Source: Phycisphaeraceae bacterium (GTDB lineage: Bacteria; Planctomycetota; Phycisphaerae; Phycisphaerales; UBA1924). From it: a stretch of DNA of 64,000 nt. Below are positions 17,161 through 25,128 of this stretch, piece after piece. The stretch is taken from the NCBI GenBank assembly GCA_019636795.1, contig JAHBWW010000004.1, forward strand, positions 248,001 through 312,000. The letters run 5' to 3'. The number at the start of each line of letters is the position of its first letter. Positions within the stretch are counted from its first letter, which is position 1. The notes beneath the pieces were generated by a model. It was not told the DNA's origin and ran no database searches. It saw nothing but the letters and a program-made list of their open reading frames with translations. The position numbers and the translations under genes were made by a program.

Positions 17161-19617
17161 TTACTCGCTGCGGCACACGATGACGTGGCAGGCATAGGGC
17201 GCGAGCGAAGCGATGGGAGTCCAAGTGTCCTGGCCCTGGCGCGGATTAACCGTTGCTGAGGCAAGGACATCGCGTAGCGGGCCTGCACATGCGAGCACGC
17301 TGTCGTGAGGCTTGATGGTCACGCCTTCGAGAGCCTGGTCGCTGAGGTTGATGATGACGAGGACAGTCTGGTGCTGATGAGTGCGAGTGAACGCAAGCAC
17401 CTGCGGGCTTGACGCGCTTGCGAGCATGAAGTCGCCGACTGCAAGCGCCGGTGTCGCCTGGCGCAGGCGGATGAGCGTGCGGTAGTGACTCAGGAGGCTT
17501 TGCGGGTCATCGGTTTGAACGGCAACGTTGACGTTCGGCGTATCGGGATTTGGTGCTCGCCAGGGGTTTACGTTCGAGAACCCGGCCTTCTCGGGCTCAC
17601 TGGTCCATTGCATTGGTGTGCGAAGGTCGGGGTCGGGTTTGGTGCCGATCATGCCGATCTCTTCTCCATAATAGATGAACGGCACGCCGGGCATGGTGAA
17701 CTGGATACTGGCAGCGGCCCGAGCACGCTCGATCGAGTTGCCAAGCCGGCTTCGCACTCGGTCCATGTCGTGGTTGCCGATGAATGTCGAATAGATGCCC
17801 GAGCCGTAAGCGTTGTAAGCCTTTTTGAGTGCGGCTGCAAGTGGGGCTGCCTTGGCCGAGTTGAGCGCTTCGGCGATCGCGAATGCGATGTCGAACTCGA
17901 AAGCCGAATCGACCCCGCCGGGGATGTAACGCTGGACTTGTTCGGTTGAAGCCCAGATCTCGCCGACTAGGAACGCTTCGGGGGCCGCACGGTGCATGGC
18001 AGCGCGGTAGTCTTCGAGCCATGCGATGGTTTCGGCGGTGTTTTCGAAGACTACGCCGTCTTCGATGAGATGCTTGATGGCGTCGAGGCGCAGGCCGTCG
18101 ATGCCGATGTCGGCGAGCCAGTAGCGTGAGAAGTCATGAATGGCTGCGGTGGCGGATGGGGAACGCAGATTGAAGTCGGGCATGCCGTGGTAGAAGAAAC
18201 CGTAGTAGACCTTGTTGTTGCGGCGTTTCTGGCGGTCGTGCCAGACAGTGTGATTGGGTGCGCCGGGGCCGGTGAGCGGCTCGTCGCGCCAGACGAACCA
18301 GTCGTGCTTGTCGCTATTGGGGTCGATGGCTTCGAGGAACCACGGATGCTGCGACGAGCAGTGATTGATGACGAGGTCGATGATAACTCGGATGCCGCGT
18401 TTGTGGCATTCGGCCAGCAGTTCGCGCAGGTCTTCGTGCGTGCCGTATTGCGGGTTCACGCCGCGATAGTCGGTGACGTCGTAGCCGTGATAGCTCGGTG
18501 AAGGGTTGATCGGCAGGAGCCAGAGTCCGCTCACGCCGAGGTCGGTGGATGTGGTGGGGTCGCCGTCGTTGAGGTAGTCGAGTCGTTCGATGAGGCCGCG
18601 CAGGTCTCCGATGCCGTCGCCGGCGAGCGGGCCGGTGGTCGAGTCGGCGAAGGAGCGAACGAAGATCTGATAGAACGTTGCGTCGTGCCACCAGGGTTGC
18701 GTGGGGTCGGCGGGTTTGGTGTGGAGCGATGCCTCGTGCACGACGTGTGTGATGTGGTCGCGTGCGGGAATCGCCGACGCGCTTGGGCTTGCACCCTGTT
18801 CGATCCACTGCCGAATGAGTTCGACGTGTTCGGCAGGGAGGGGGACGCCGCGCTTGGGCATGAAGTCGGCGTGAGATTGTGGCAGTGTGATGCGCTCGTG
18901 GAGGCTGCTGAGTTCGGGCATGCCGGGCACAACGATCTCATCGAAGTACGGGCTTGCGGAGAGGTGCTGGTAGGTGTCGAGGCGGAGTTTGCCGCTCTGC
19001 TTGTCGGGGCCGTGACATTCGATGCATGCGGCTGCGAAGATCGGCGCGAGATCGCGCGCGAAACTCACCGGCCCGGCTGACGGTTCAATGGAAAGTTCCG
19101 GCGCGACGGGAAGAGAATCGGTCGCGGCTGCGGCGCGTTTGAGTGGTGCCAGGAGGTAGCCCTTGCCCCACACCAGTTCGCCGCCTTGATGCCCCGCGAG
19201 GCTGACCAGAGCAACGGCCAGAACAAGAAACACCACCGAGAGGCGGCGCACACTCACGGCGGTTTCCTTTAAACCTGCAAGCGCAAGCCCAAGAGTGAGC
19301 AGGACTGCCGCGATCGACACGATGGCGGTCCAGCGGTGCCACTCGACGGCTGGCGAACCGCTCAGGCCTTCGGCGTCGGCGTGCAGCCAGCCGCTGGCGA
19401 TGGCCGCGAGTCCGCCCGCCAGACCGAGCGCCAAGCAGCCGAGTGCCGCGGGTGAGGGTGATGTGCGGCGTCGGGCGAGGCGCACGAGTTCGAAGAACAG
19501 TGCTGCCGCGACCAGCGCGATCGGAAAGTGAACAAGCGCGACGTGGGCGCGGCCTCCGACTTCGAGCAGCGGCGATGTGGCAAGACAAAGCGCAAGGTGG
19601 CAGATGTCAACGTGCAT
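17161..19617 (-). CDS. Fusion of DUF2231-like membrane domain, cytochrome c motif and GH13 alpha-glucan hydrolase
   Basis: An 818-residue protein in three parts. Residues ~20-150 form about four transmembrane helices beginning AHVALVHFPIALVAAALFF, like DUF2231. Residues ~185-280 carry a haem-binding CIECHG (198-203) in the setting SFARDLAPIFAAA...KLRLDTYQHL, typical of planctomycete cytochrome c modules. From ~309 there is a GH13 alpha-amylase-family barrel with nucleophile Asp512 (GLRLDAIKH), acid/base Glu553 (LVGEIW) and Asp617 (IGNHDMD), plus a C-terminal beta domain. A membrane-anchored, periplasmic enzyme is expected, with possible alpha-glucosidase, alpha-amylase or maltooligosaccharide activity; the GH13 subfamily is not certain. 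The ATG at 19617 is preferred over a TTG 51 codons upstream, whose extension is not domain-like, though no Shine-Dalgarno is evident. Confidence 0.88.
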   Translation of the reverse strand: MHVDICHLALCLATSPLLEVGGRAHVALVHFPIALVAAALFFELVRLARRRTSPSPAALGCLALGLAGGLAAIASGWLHADAEGLSGSPAVEWHRWTAIVSIAAVLLTLGLALAGLKETAVSVRRLSVVFLVLAVALVSLAGHQGGELVWGKGYLLAPLKRAAAATDSLPVAPELSIEPSAGPVSFARDLAPIFAAACIECHGPDKQSGKLRLDTYQHLSASPYFDEIVVPGMPELSSLHERITLPQSHADFMPKRGVPLPAEHVELIRQWIEQGASPSASAIPARDHITHVVHEASLHTKPADPTQPWWHDATFYQIFVRSFADSTTGPLAGDGIGDLRGLIERLDYLNDGDPTTSTDLGVSGLWLLPINPSPSYHGYDVTDYRGVNPQYGTHEDLRELLAECHKRGIRVIIDLVINHCSSQHPWFLEAIDPNSDKHDWFVWRDEPLTGPGAPNHTVWHDRQKRRNNKVYYGFFYHGMPDFNLRSPSATAAIHDFSRYWLADIGIDGLRLDAIKHLIEDGVVFENTAETIAWLEDYRAAMHRAAPEAFLVGEIWASTEQVQRYIPGGVDSAFEFDIAFAIAEALNSAKAAPLAAALKKAYNAYGSGIYSTFIGNHDMDRVRSRLGNSIERARAAASIQFTMPGVPFIYYGEEIGMIGTKPDPDLRTPMQWTSEPEKAGFSNVNPWRAPNPDTPNVNVAVQTDDPQSLLSHYRTLIRLRQATPALAVGDFMLASASSPQVLAFTRTHQHQTVLVIINLSDQALEGVTIKPHDSVLACAGPLRDVLASATVNPRQGQDTWTPIASLAPYACHVIVCRSE

Positions 19618-19890
19618 TGGGCAGATGGTACACGCGGCCTGCGGCTCCCGGCGTGCAGTCGTGGGGCCACGCCGGGGACTCTGCCAGTCACCCATCCAAT
19701 TTGGAGACGTGTCTCCCGCTTGGCAGGTTGAGCAAGCCTCTTCTGGCGGTTCATCAGTTGGGTTTTTCAATCAGAAGTCTTGCATGCGATGCGGTTGTAC
19801 GGTACCTTGCTCTATCGGCGGTGCTGCGGTGGCATTCGTTGCTTTTCTCAGCCCGAGCGAGCATCACAAGCAGGAACGGAGAACCAGGCC

Positions 19891-21210
19891 ATGTCCGTAG
19901 ATTCTTATGAAGCCAGTGGGTCCCTCCCCGGTGGAATCGGTGCCGACCGTCGTGCGCTGCTTGCCGGGCTGGGCGGGCTGGCTGCGGGGGCACTCTTTGC
20001 CGGTTCGCGCACTGCGCACGCCGGCCCTCTGAATCCGCCACCTGGTCCGATTGCGCCGACGGGCAAGACGCTCACCGAGGTTGAGCCGCGCATCGCGATC
20101 AACGCGACCAACACGCCAGGCACGGCCGACGCGACCTACCGCATCTCGCAGCCGGGCAGTTATTACCTGAGCGGCAACCTCGTAGGCCAACCCGACAAGT
20201 ATGGCATTCTCATTGAATCGTCCGACGTATCGATCGACCTGGGCGGCTTTGCGGTCCTGGGGGTCGGAGGCATCTTCACGGGGATCGCTGCAAACTCCGG
20301 CCAGTACCGCAACATCATCGTCCGCAATGGTATCGTGCGCAACTGGGGCGGATCGGGCGTCCAGTTCATCACAGGACACAATGCGCTCGTCGAACACATC
20401 ATCACGGCTGATAATGGTGATCGCGGCATCAGCGTGGGCACATGCGCCATTGTCCGCCACTGCATCGTTCAGGCCAATGGAAACATCGGCATTGAGTGCA
20501 GCCACTCGTGCATCGTCGAAGCATGTACAGTGCGTGACAATGGCAACATCGGCTTGCAGGTCGGCACCGACTCGGTGGTGACTAACTGTACCGCTGTGAA
20601 CAACGCGCTGGGCATCGCATTGGGCGTTCGCTGTATTGTGCGCGATTGCACCGCACAACTGCACAAGTTTTATGGATTCTCATCCTCGGGAAACACACGC
20701 TTCGAGCACTGCACGGCCGAGGGGAGCGGGTCCTCCGGTTTTCTGGTCCAGTCCGGCTGCTCGTTCATCGGGTGCAGCGCCCGCAACAACACGGCCGATG
20801 GGATCCGCGCGACGGACAACTGCCTGATCGCATCGTGCCTTAGCGTCAGCAACGGAGTCGATGGCATCCGGGCCACCAACCGCTGCATCATTCGCGGCAA
20901 TGTGTGCTCGCTCAACGGTACGGGCAGCGGCGGCACCGCGGGCGCCGGCATTCATACCGCGGGCATCGACAACCGCATCGAGGACAACAACTGCACGGGC
21001 AACGGTCGCGGGATCGACTGCGACACCTTCGGCTCGATCATCGTGCGCAACTCCTGCTCGGGCAACACGACCAACTGGGATCTGGCGGCCGACAACCGCC
21101 ACGGCGGGATCGTCAACGTCACGGCGCTCAGCAACCCGGCCGTGGTCGGGCTCGGCGGCGCGACGTCGGCGCTGGTGAGCGAAAACCCGTGGGCCAACTT
21201 CTCGTATTGA
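19891..21210 (+). CDS. Tat-exported right-handed beta-helix protein
   Basis: Secreted 439-residue protein. The Tat-like signal has a twin Arg in GADRRALLAGLGGLAAG and a likely cleavage after AHA. From about residue 95 it is a right-handed parallel beta-helix built of ~22-24-residue coils (for example YRNIIVRNGIVRNWGGSGV, HNALVEHIITADNGDRGI, SCIVEACTVRDNGNIGLQ), as in NosD/pectate-lyase-like proteins. Many coils carry Cys next to Asn/Asp-Gly turns. No pectate-lyase catalytic residues are evident. The start at 19891 gives the signal peptide directly; GGAG lies upstream. The next gene follows by 30 nt, so the two may form an operon of exported proteins. Confidence 0.85.
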   Translation: MSVDSYEASGSLPGGIGADRRALLAGLGGLAAGALFAGSRTAHAGPLNPPPGPIAPTGKTLTEVEPRIAINATNTPGTADATYRISQPGSYYLSGNLVGQPDKYGILIESSDVSIDLGGFAVLGVGGIFTGIAANSGQYRNIIVRNGIVRNWGGSGVQFITGHNALVEHIITADNGDRGISVGTCAIVRHCIVQANGNIGIECSHSCIVEACTVRDNGNIGLQVGTDSVVTNCTAVNNALGIALGVRCIVRDCTAQLHKFYGFSSSGNTRFEHCTAEGSGSSGFLVQSGCSFIGCSARNNTADGIRATDNCLIASCLSVSNGVDGIRATNRCIIRGNVCSLNGTGSGGTAGAGIHTAGIDNRIEDNNCTGNGRGIDCDTFGSIIVRNSCSGNTTNWDLAADNRHGGIVNVTALSNPAVVGLGGATSALVSENPWANFSY

Positions 21211-21240
21211 ACCTTCATTGCGAGAAAGGAGCAGCTCACC

Positions 21241-21882
21241 ATGATGAACACGCGCATCGCAATACTTCGGCTTGTAGTCGTTGCGCTGACGGCCACCGCG
21301 AGCAGCGCCCAACTCATCGACCCCAAACACACGTTCGCCTGGGGCGAGAATGTCGGCTTCCTCAACTGGGGCAACACGCCGGGGCCTGCAGTCCCGCAGG
21401 TCGAGAGTGGCTTCCTCTCGGGGTTCATCTGGGGCGAGAACGTCGGCTGGATTTATCTTGGCGACGGCAATGGGCCCTACGCCAACACCGACCACACCAC
21501 CTTCGGCGTCAACTACTCCGGCCCCAACAACAACCTCTCGGGCTATGCGTGGGGCGAGAACGTCGGGTGGATCAACTTCAGCGGCGGGGCGCTGGCGGCT
21601 CCTCGCAATCCCGCAAAGGTCGATTTCGCAGCCCGTCGCCTGCGCGGCTTTGTCTGGGGCGAGAACATCGGGTGGATCAATCTCGACGACGACAGGGTGT
21701 ATGTTGGCCTGCTGTGCGCGGCCGATCTGACTCAGGATGGCATCCTCGACTTTTTCGATGTGCAGTTGTTCCTCAACTGGTTCAGCGCGCAGAATCCCAG
21801 TGCCGATTTCAACAACGACGGGATCTTCGATTTCTTTGACGTGCAGGCCTACCTCAACGCATTCAGCGCCGGGTGTCTGTGA
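21241..21882 (+). CDS. Secreted WGENVGW-repeat protein with dockerin-like tail
   Basis: Exported 213-residue protein. The signal peptide is MMNTRIAILRLVVVALTATASSA. The mature part has four copies of a repeat with core W-G-E-N-[VI]-G-[WF]-[IL]-[NY]: FAWGENVGFLNWG, FIWGENVGWIYLG, YAWGENVGWINFS and FVWGENIGWINLD. Copies are spaced about 30-40 residues apart, each likely one beta-hairpin of a small propeller or solenoid. The C-terminal ~55 residues are the paired DFFDVQ calcium-loop tail ending FSAGCL, here without the leading CP (it begins CAADLTQDGILDFFDV). AAGGAG lies before the ATG. It probably shares a transcript with the beta-helix gene. Function unknown. Confidence 0.85.
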   Translation: MMNTRIAILRLVVVALTATASSAQLIDPKHTFAWGENVGFLNWGNTPGPAVPQVESGFLSGFIWGENVGWIYLGDGNGPYANTDHTTFGVNYSGPNNNLSGYAWGENVGWINFSGGALAAPRNPAKVDFAARRLRGFVWGENIGWINLDDDRVYVGLLCAADLTQDGILDFFDVQLFLNWFSAQNPSADFNNDGIFDFFDVQAYLNAFSAGCL

Positions 21883-21970
21883 GCGGCCGGTGGGGCGAGT
21901 CGTTGGGGGGGTGATTGGGTTCGAGTCTCGTTGGCGCTGCCTGATGTGACGTTGGCGCTCCCTGCCGTCC

Positions 21971-22345
21971 TCACGCGCACGCCGCACAGCGGCCATGCAG
22001 CACGATCGTGTGGCCGCTGAGCACGAAGCCCGGCGGCAGGAGCCCCGCCAGCCCGCTCGGGCAGCCGTGGATGTCGTAGACCTTGCCGCACGAATCGCAA
22101 TGAAAGTGGTGGTGGTGGTGCGCCGCGGCTTCCTTGAGTTCGTAACGCGGGGGCTCGCCGGGCACATCGACGGGCACAATAAGCCCCTCCTCCTCGAGCC
22201 GGCGCAGCGTGCGGTAGACGGTGGACAGCCCAAGGTCGGCGATCTCGCGCGAGGCGGCGGCGAGCACTTCCTGCGGGCTCAGCGGGCGTGCGGCGTGCGC
22301 GAACGCTTCCTCGATCGCCGCTCGCTGGCGGGTCATGCGCGCCAT
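21971..22345 (-). CDS. Fur-family metal-dependent transcriptional regulator
   Basis: A 124-residue repressor of the Fur/Zur/PerR family. The winged helix includes MTRQRAAIEEAF, RPLSPQEVLAAASRE and LGLSTVYRTLRRLEEEGLI. The dimerisation domain has the metal-ligand region AAAHHHHHFHCDSCGKVYDI and the C-terminal CAACA, giving the structural zinc site of two CxxC pairs. The His-rich run would fit Zur or PerR as well as Fur; the metal cannot be told from sequence alone. The reading starts MARMTRQRAA with no N-terminal extension. Downstream on the minus strand there is no clear partner; upstream is sixA, 81 nt away on the same strand. Confidence 0.9.
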   Translation of the reverse strand: MARMTRQRAAIEEAFAHAARPLSPQEVLAAASREIADLGLSTVYRTLRRLEEEGLIVPVDVPGEPPRYELKEAAAHHHHHFHCDSCGKVYDIHGCPSGLAGLLPPGFVLSGHTIVLHGRCAACA

Positions 22346-22426
22346 GAAGTAGCCTCACGCACAAAAGAGCCGGAGCAGGAGAAAGTACGGGTCATCAGGC
22401 AAGTGTTGGCACAACAGAGCGGCGCG

Positions 22427-22909
22427 TCAATCTTCGCCCGCCAGCCTCAGCCTGGCCAGTTCGCGCGCCGACGACATCGGCGCCGACGGATCCAGCTCGA
22501 GATGCACCGCCTCGCCGGTGCGCAGCCGCTGCCCATAGCCCGTCGGACCCAGCGTCAGCACCGTGACCAGATCCTCGAGCTGCGGGTTGTGCCCGACAAA
22601 ACAAGGTGACTGGCCGAGTGCCGCGTGCTCGGCGATCAGGTCGAGCGCTTCGGAGACAGGCGCATCGCACAGCAGGCGATCATCGCTGATCAGCGCGACG
22701 CGCAGGATGCGGGCGAGAATCTCGGCCGTCTGCTGGGCACGCACGAACGAACTGGCGACAATCACGTCGGGCGCCAGCCGCTGCTGCCCGAAGGCCGCGC
22801 CCAGAAACTCGGCCTGTCGCTGACCGCGCAGCCGCAACGTCCGGTCGCGGTCGAGACCCGATTCGCTGATGCGTTCGGCCTTGCCATGTCGGACGACCAG
22901 CAGCCTCAT
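22427..22909 (-). CDS. sixA: SixA-type phosphohistidine phosphatase
   Basis: A 160-residue histidine phosphatase-superfamily enzyme of the SixA branch, which removes phosphate from phosphohistidine on phosphotransfer proteins. The N-terminal catalytic motif is LLVVRHGKAE, with RHG at residues 7-9. The second conserved His is in CFVGHNPQLEDLV, and the alpha-helical segment SSFVRAQQTAEILA is typical. The start at 22909 (MRLLVV) overlaps the crcB stop by 4 nt and lines up with the family; the longer upstream reading runs inside crcB. No partner phosphotransfer protein is in the window. Confidence 0.9.
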   Translation of the reverse strand: MRLLVVRHGKAERISESGLDRDRTLRLRGQRQAEFLGAAFGQQRLAPDVIVASSFVRAQQTAEILARILRVALISDDRLLCDAPVSEALDLIAEHAALGQSPCFVGHNPQLEDLVTVLTLGPTGYGQRLRTGEAVHLELDPSAPMSSARELARLRLAGED

Positions 22910-23307
22910 GTCGCGTGCTCCTTGACTCCGGGAAACAGACTCAGCCCCGCGAGCACCGCCGCCAGCCCGAAGATATTGGACGCCAGCACATACACAATCG
23001 CCCGCGCTTGATGGCCATCGGACCACAGCTGGATCGTCTCAAGCCCGAAGGTCGAAAATGTTGTGAAGCCGCCGATCAGCCCGACGAGCAGCGCCAGCCG
23101 GACCTCCTCGCGCACCGCCCAGGTCGTCGCCAGCGTGTGCCAGAGCGCGCCGATGGCAAAGCAGCCGATGATATTGACCGCCAGCGTGCCGTACGGAAAC
23201 CCGCCCGGCCCGGCGGTATGCACCCAACGCACCACGCCAAAGCGAAGCAGCGTTCCGACGCCACCCCCGACGAACAGCAGGCCAAGATGGTAGAGCCCCG
23301 TATACAT
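22906..23307 (-). CDS. crcB: CrcB/Fluc fluoride channel
   Basis: A 133-residue, four-helix membrane protein of the Fluc family that exports fluoride as a dual-topology dimer. The motifs are GGGVGTLLRFGV in helix 1, GTLAVNIIGCFAIG in helix 2 and the family hallmark GLIGGFTTFSTFGLE in helix 3. The single-gene form suggests a homodimer. It is divergent from an EamA permease, with 59 bp between the starts. No fluoride riboswitch was recognised in that short gap. Followed by sixA with a 4-nt overlap. Confidence 0.95.
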   Translation of the reverse strand: MYTGLYHLGLLFVGGGVGTLLRFGVVRWVHTAGPGGFPYGTLAVNIIGCFAIGALWHTLATTWAVREEVRLALLVGLIGGFTTFSTFGLETIQLWSDGHQARAIVYVLASNIFGLAAVLAGLSLFPGVKEHAT

Positions 23308-23366
23308 GGCAATTGGAGTGCAGCCGCAGTGAGTCTAGCATTGCTGCCCCTCGGCAGAGGCCGAAC

Positions 23367-24446
23367 ATGCATCAGGAAGTGGGGGCCGCAAGAGGGGGGA
23401 GAGTCGGTTTGGGAGGCAATACGTCGGGGCAGTCGTCGAGCGGACAGTGGGCAGGCATGCTGACGATCGCGCTGACGCTCGTCGGGTGGTCGGTCACGCC
23501 GGTCTTCATTTCGTACCTCTCGCCGCACATCGACTTCTGGACCAACAACGGCTGGCGCTACGGCATGGCGGCGCTGGTCTGGATGCCGGTGCTCATCATC
23601 GGCGCGCGCAAAGGAAAGATCCCGCCGGGGCTGCTGCGCAAGGCGCTCGTGCCCTCAGCGGTCAATGTCGTGGCGCAGATCCTCTTCACAAGCGGGTTCT
23701 ACCTGATCGATCCGGCCATGCTCATCATCGGGCTGCGCATGCAGATCATCTTCGTCGCGATCGGTGCGGCCATTCTCTTCGCGGGCGAGCGCTCGGTCAT
23801 CGCGTCCAGGGGATTTATCATCGGCGCGAGCCTCGCCACAGCGGGCACGGTGGGCGTGATGGTGTTCGAGCTGGGCGAAGGGGCGGGAAACGACCGGATT
23901 GTCGCGGGAATGGCCCTGGCCATCGGGTCGGGCGCGGGCTTTGGCGGCTACGGGCTTGCGGTGCGGCACTGCATGCGGGGGGTGCCGTCGTACTTCGCCT
24001 TCGCCGCGATCAGTCAGGTCACGGCGGGCGTGCTGCTGGTGCTCATGCTCATCATGGCCAAAGATCACGGGGCGGTGCCGCTCTCACTCAGCCCGGGTTT
24101 GTTCGGCCTGCTGATGCTCTCGGCCTTCACGGGCATCGCGGGCACGCACGTGCTGTACTACATGAGCATCACGCGCCTGGGCGTGGCCGTCTCGACTGCG
24201 GTACTTCAGTTGCAGCCCTTCGGCGTCGGGATCATCTCGTACTTCGTGCTCGGCGAAAGACTCAGCCTGCCGCAGTGGATGTGCGGGGTTGTGGCCATCG
24301 GCGGGGCGGGCCTTGTGCTGTACATTCAGCACACCATGCGCCATGTGCCGACGGTCGAGCCAGAGATCGAGGATTTCGCGCAGCTCCCGCCCGATGCCGT
24401 CGCGGCCGCGGTCATCGCCGAGCGCGAGACTGCGGCGGTTGAGTGA
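23367..24446 (+). CDS. EamA/DMT-superfamily permease
   Basis: Inner-membrane transporter of the drug/metabolite superfamily with about ten hydrophobic segments arranged as two EamA repeats (first from IALTLVGWSVTPVFISYL, second from MALAIGSGAGFGGYGLAV). The repeat-end signatures RMQIIFVAIGAAILFAGE and VAVSTAVLQLQPFGVGIIS are present. The substrate cannot be predicted. The start is uncertain: ATG 23367 gives a 30-residue soluble N-terminus, whereas ATG 23457 begins right at the first helix. The C-terminus has an Ala/Glu-rich cytoplasmic tail. Confidence 0.85.
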   Translation: MHQEVGAARGGRVGLGGNTSGQSSSGQWAGMLTIALTLVGWSVTPVFISYLSPHIDFWTNNGWRYGMAALVWMPVLIIGARKGKIPPGLLRKALVPSAVNVVAQILFTSGFYLIDPAMLIIGLRMQIIFVAIGAAILFAGERSVIASRGFIIGASLATAGTVGVMVFELGEGAGNDRIVAGMALAIGSGAGFGGYGLAVRHCMRGVPSYFAFAAISQVTAGVLLVLMLIMAKDHGAVPLSLSPGLFGLLMLSAFTGIAGTHVLYYMSITRLGVAVSTAVLQLQPFGVGIISYFVLGERLSLPQWMCGVVAIGGAGLVLYIQHTMRHVPTVEPEIEDFAQLPPDAVAAAVIAERETAAVE

Positions 24447-24502
24447 GCATGTGATGCGCGGGCAGGAATACAGCAAGCCCGCCGTGAGCGTGCAACGCCG
24501 TG

Positions 24503-25075
24503 TCAGGGTGAAGGCACGATCGTGAATGTTCCTGCGATAGAGCCGCGCTGGTCGGGCAGTTCGAGCCAGATGCCGCCGCGCTGCCCGCTTTGATCGAGTT
24601 CGAGCAGCATGCGATAGCCCTCCATCACCACAGCCACTGCGCCCGGTGTGCGCACATGCAGATGCGGCGCACCGAAGGCAGCCGGTTCGAGAATGCTCCA
24701 CGAGCGACGATCCGGTTCATTGAAGAACACGAGCGTGACGGCGTAGTCGCCTTCGCCCGCCAGCCGCAGCGCGGTGCCCATGCGCTCGGCCCGTCGCAGC
24801 GCGAATGGCTCACCGCCGAGCACGCCGGCCAGAGGCTCATCGGGGATGGTCGGCTCGGGCGCAGTCTGAGCGGGTGCGGGGGCAGGTGACTCAGGCTCGT
24901 GCGGCTGCGCAGCGTCGGGTGGGCCGGGGTGCGGCTCGGGAGACTGCGGGCCGGGAGCGGAAGATGGAGCGGGTGCCGGTGGTGGTTGCTTGCCTTCGCA
25001 CGCTGCCAGCGTCAGGCCAAGCGCACTGACCGCTGCTGCTTGCATCAGACGCAGGCCCATTCTTTCGTGTATCAT
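24503..25075 (-). CDS. Hypothetical lipoprotein with proline-rich linker
   Basis: Predicted lipoprotein of 190 residues. The signal MIHERMGLRLMQAAAV is followed by the lipobox LAAC and then a ~65-residue Pro/Ala/Glu-rich linker. The C-terminal ~100 residues form a small beta-rich domain (MGTALRLAGEGDYAVTLVFF, WLELPDQRGSIAGTFTIVP) that I do not recognise. The start at 25075 is supported by GGAGG on the minus strand. Divergent from the acyl-CoA synthetase, with 53 bp between starts. Function unknown. Confidence 0.72.
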   Translation of the reverse strand: MIHERMGLRLMQAAAVSALGLTLAACEGKQPPPAPAPSSAPGPQSPEPHPGPPDAAQPHEPESPAPAPAQTAPEPTIPDEPLAGVLGGEPFALRRAERMGTALRLAGEGDYAVTLVFFNEPDRRSWSILEPAAFGAPHLHVRTPGAVAVVMEGYRMLLELDQSGQRGGIWLELPDQRGSIAGTFTIVPSP

Positions 25076-25128
25076 CGCTGCAACCTCCGCATGATGTTCA
25101 TTTCGCAGATAAGAGGATAGCAAGACCC

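Noticed and set aside
23308-23366. Fluoride riboswitch before crcB
   Set aside because: The gap to the divergent gene is only 59 bp and shows none of the conserved fluoride aptamer pattern.
24463-24487. GCGGGC/GCCCGC inverted repeat after the EamA gene as terminator
   Set aside because: A 6-bp stem with a 13-nt loop and no T-run is too weak to call.
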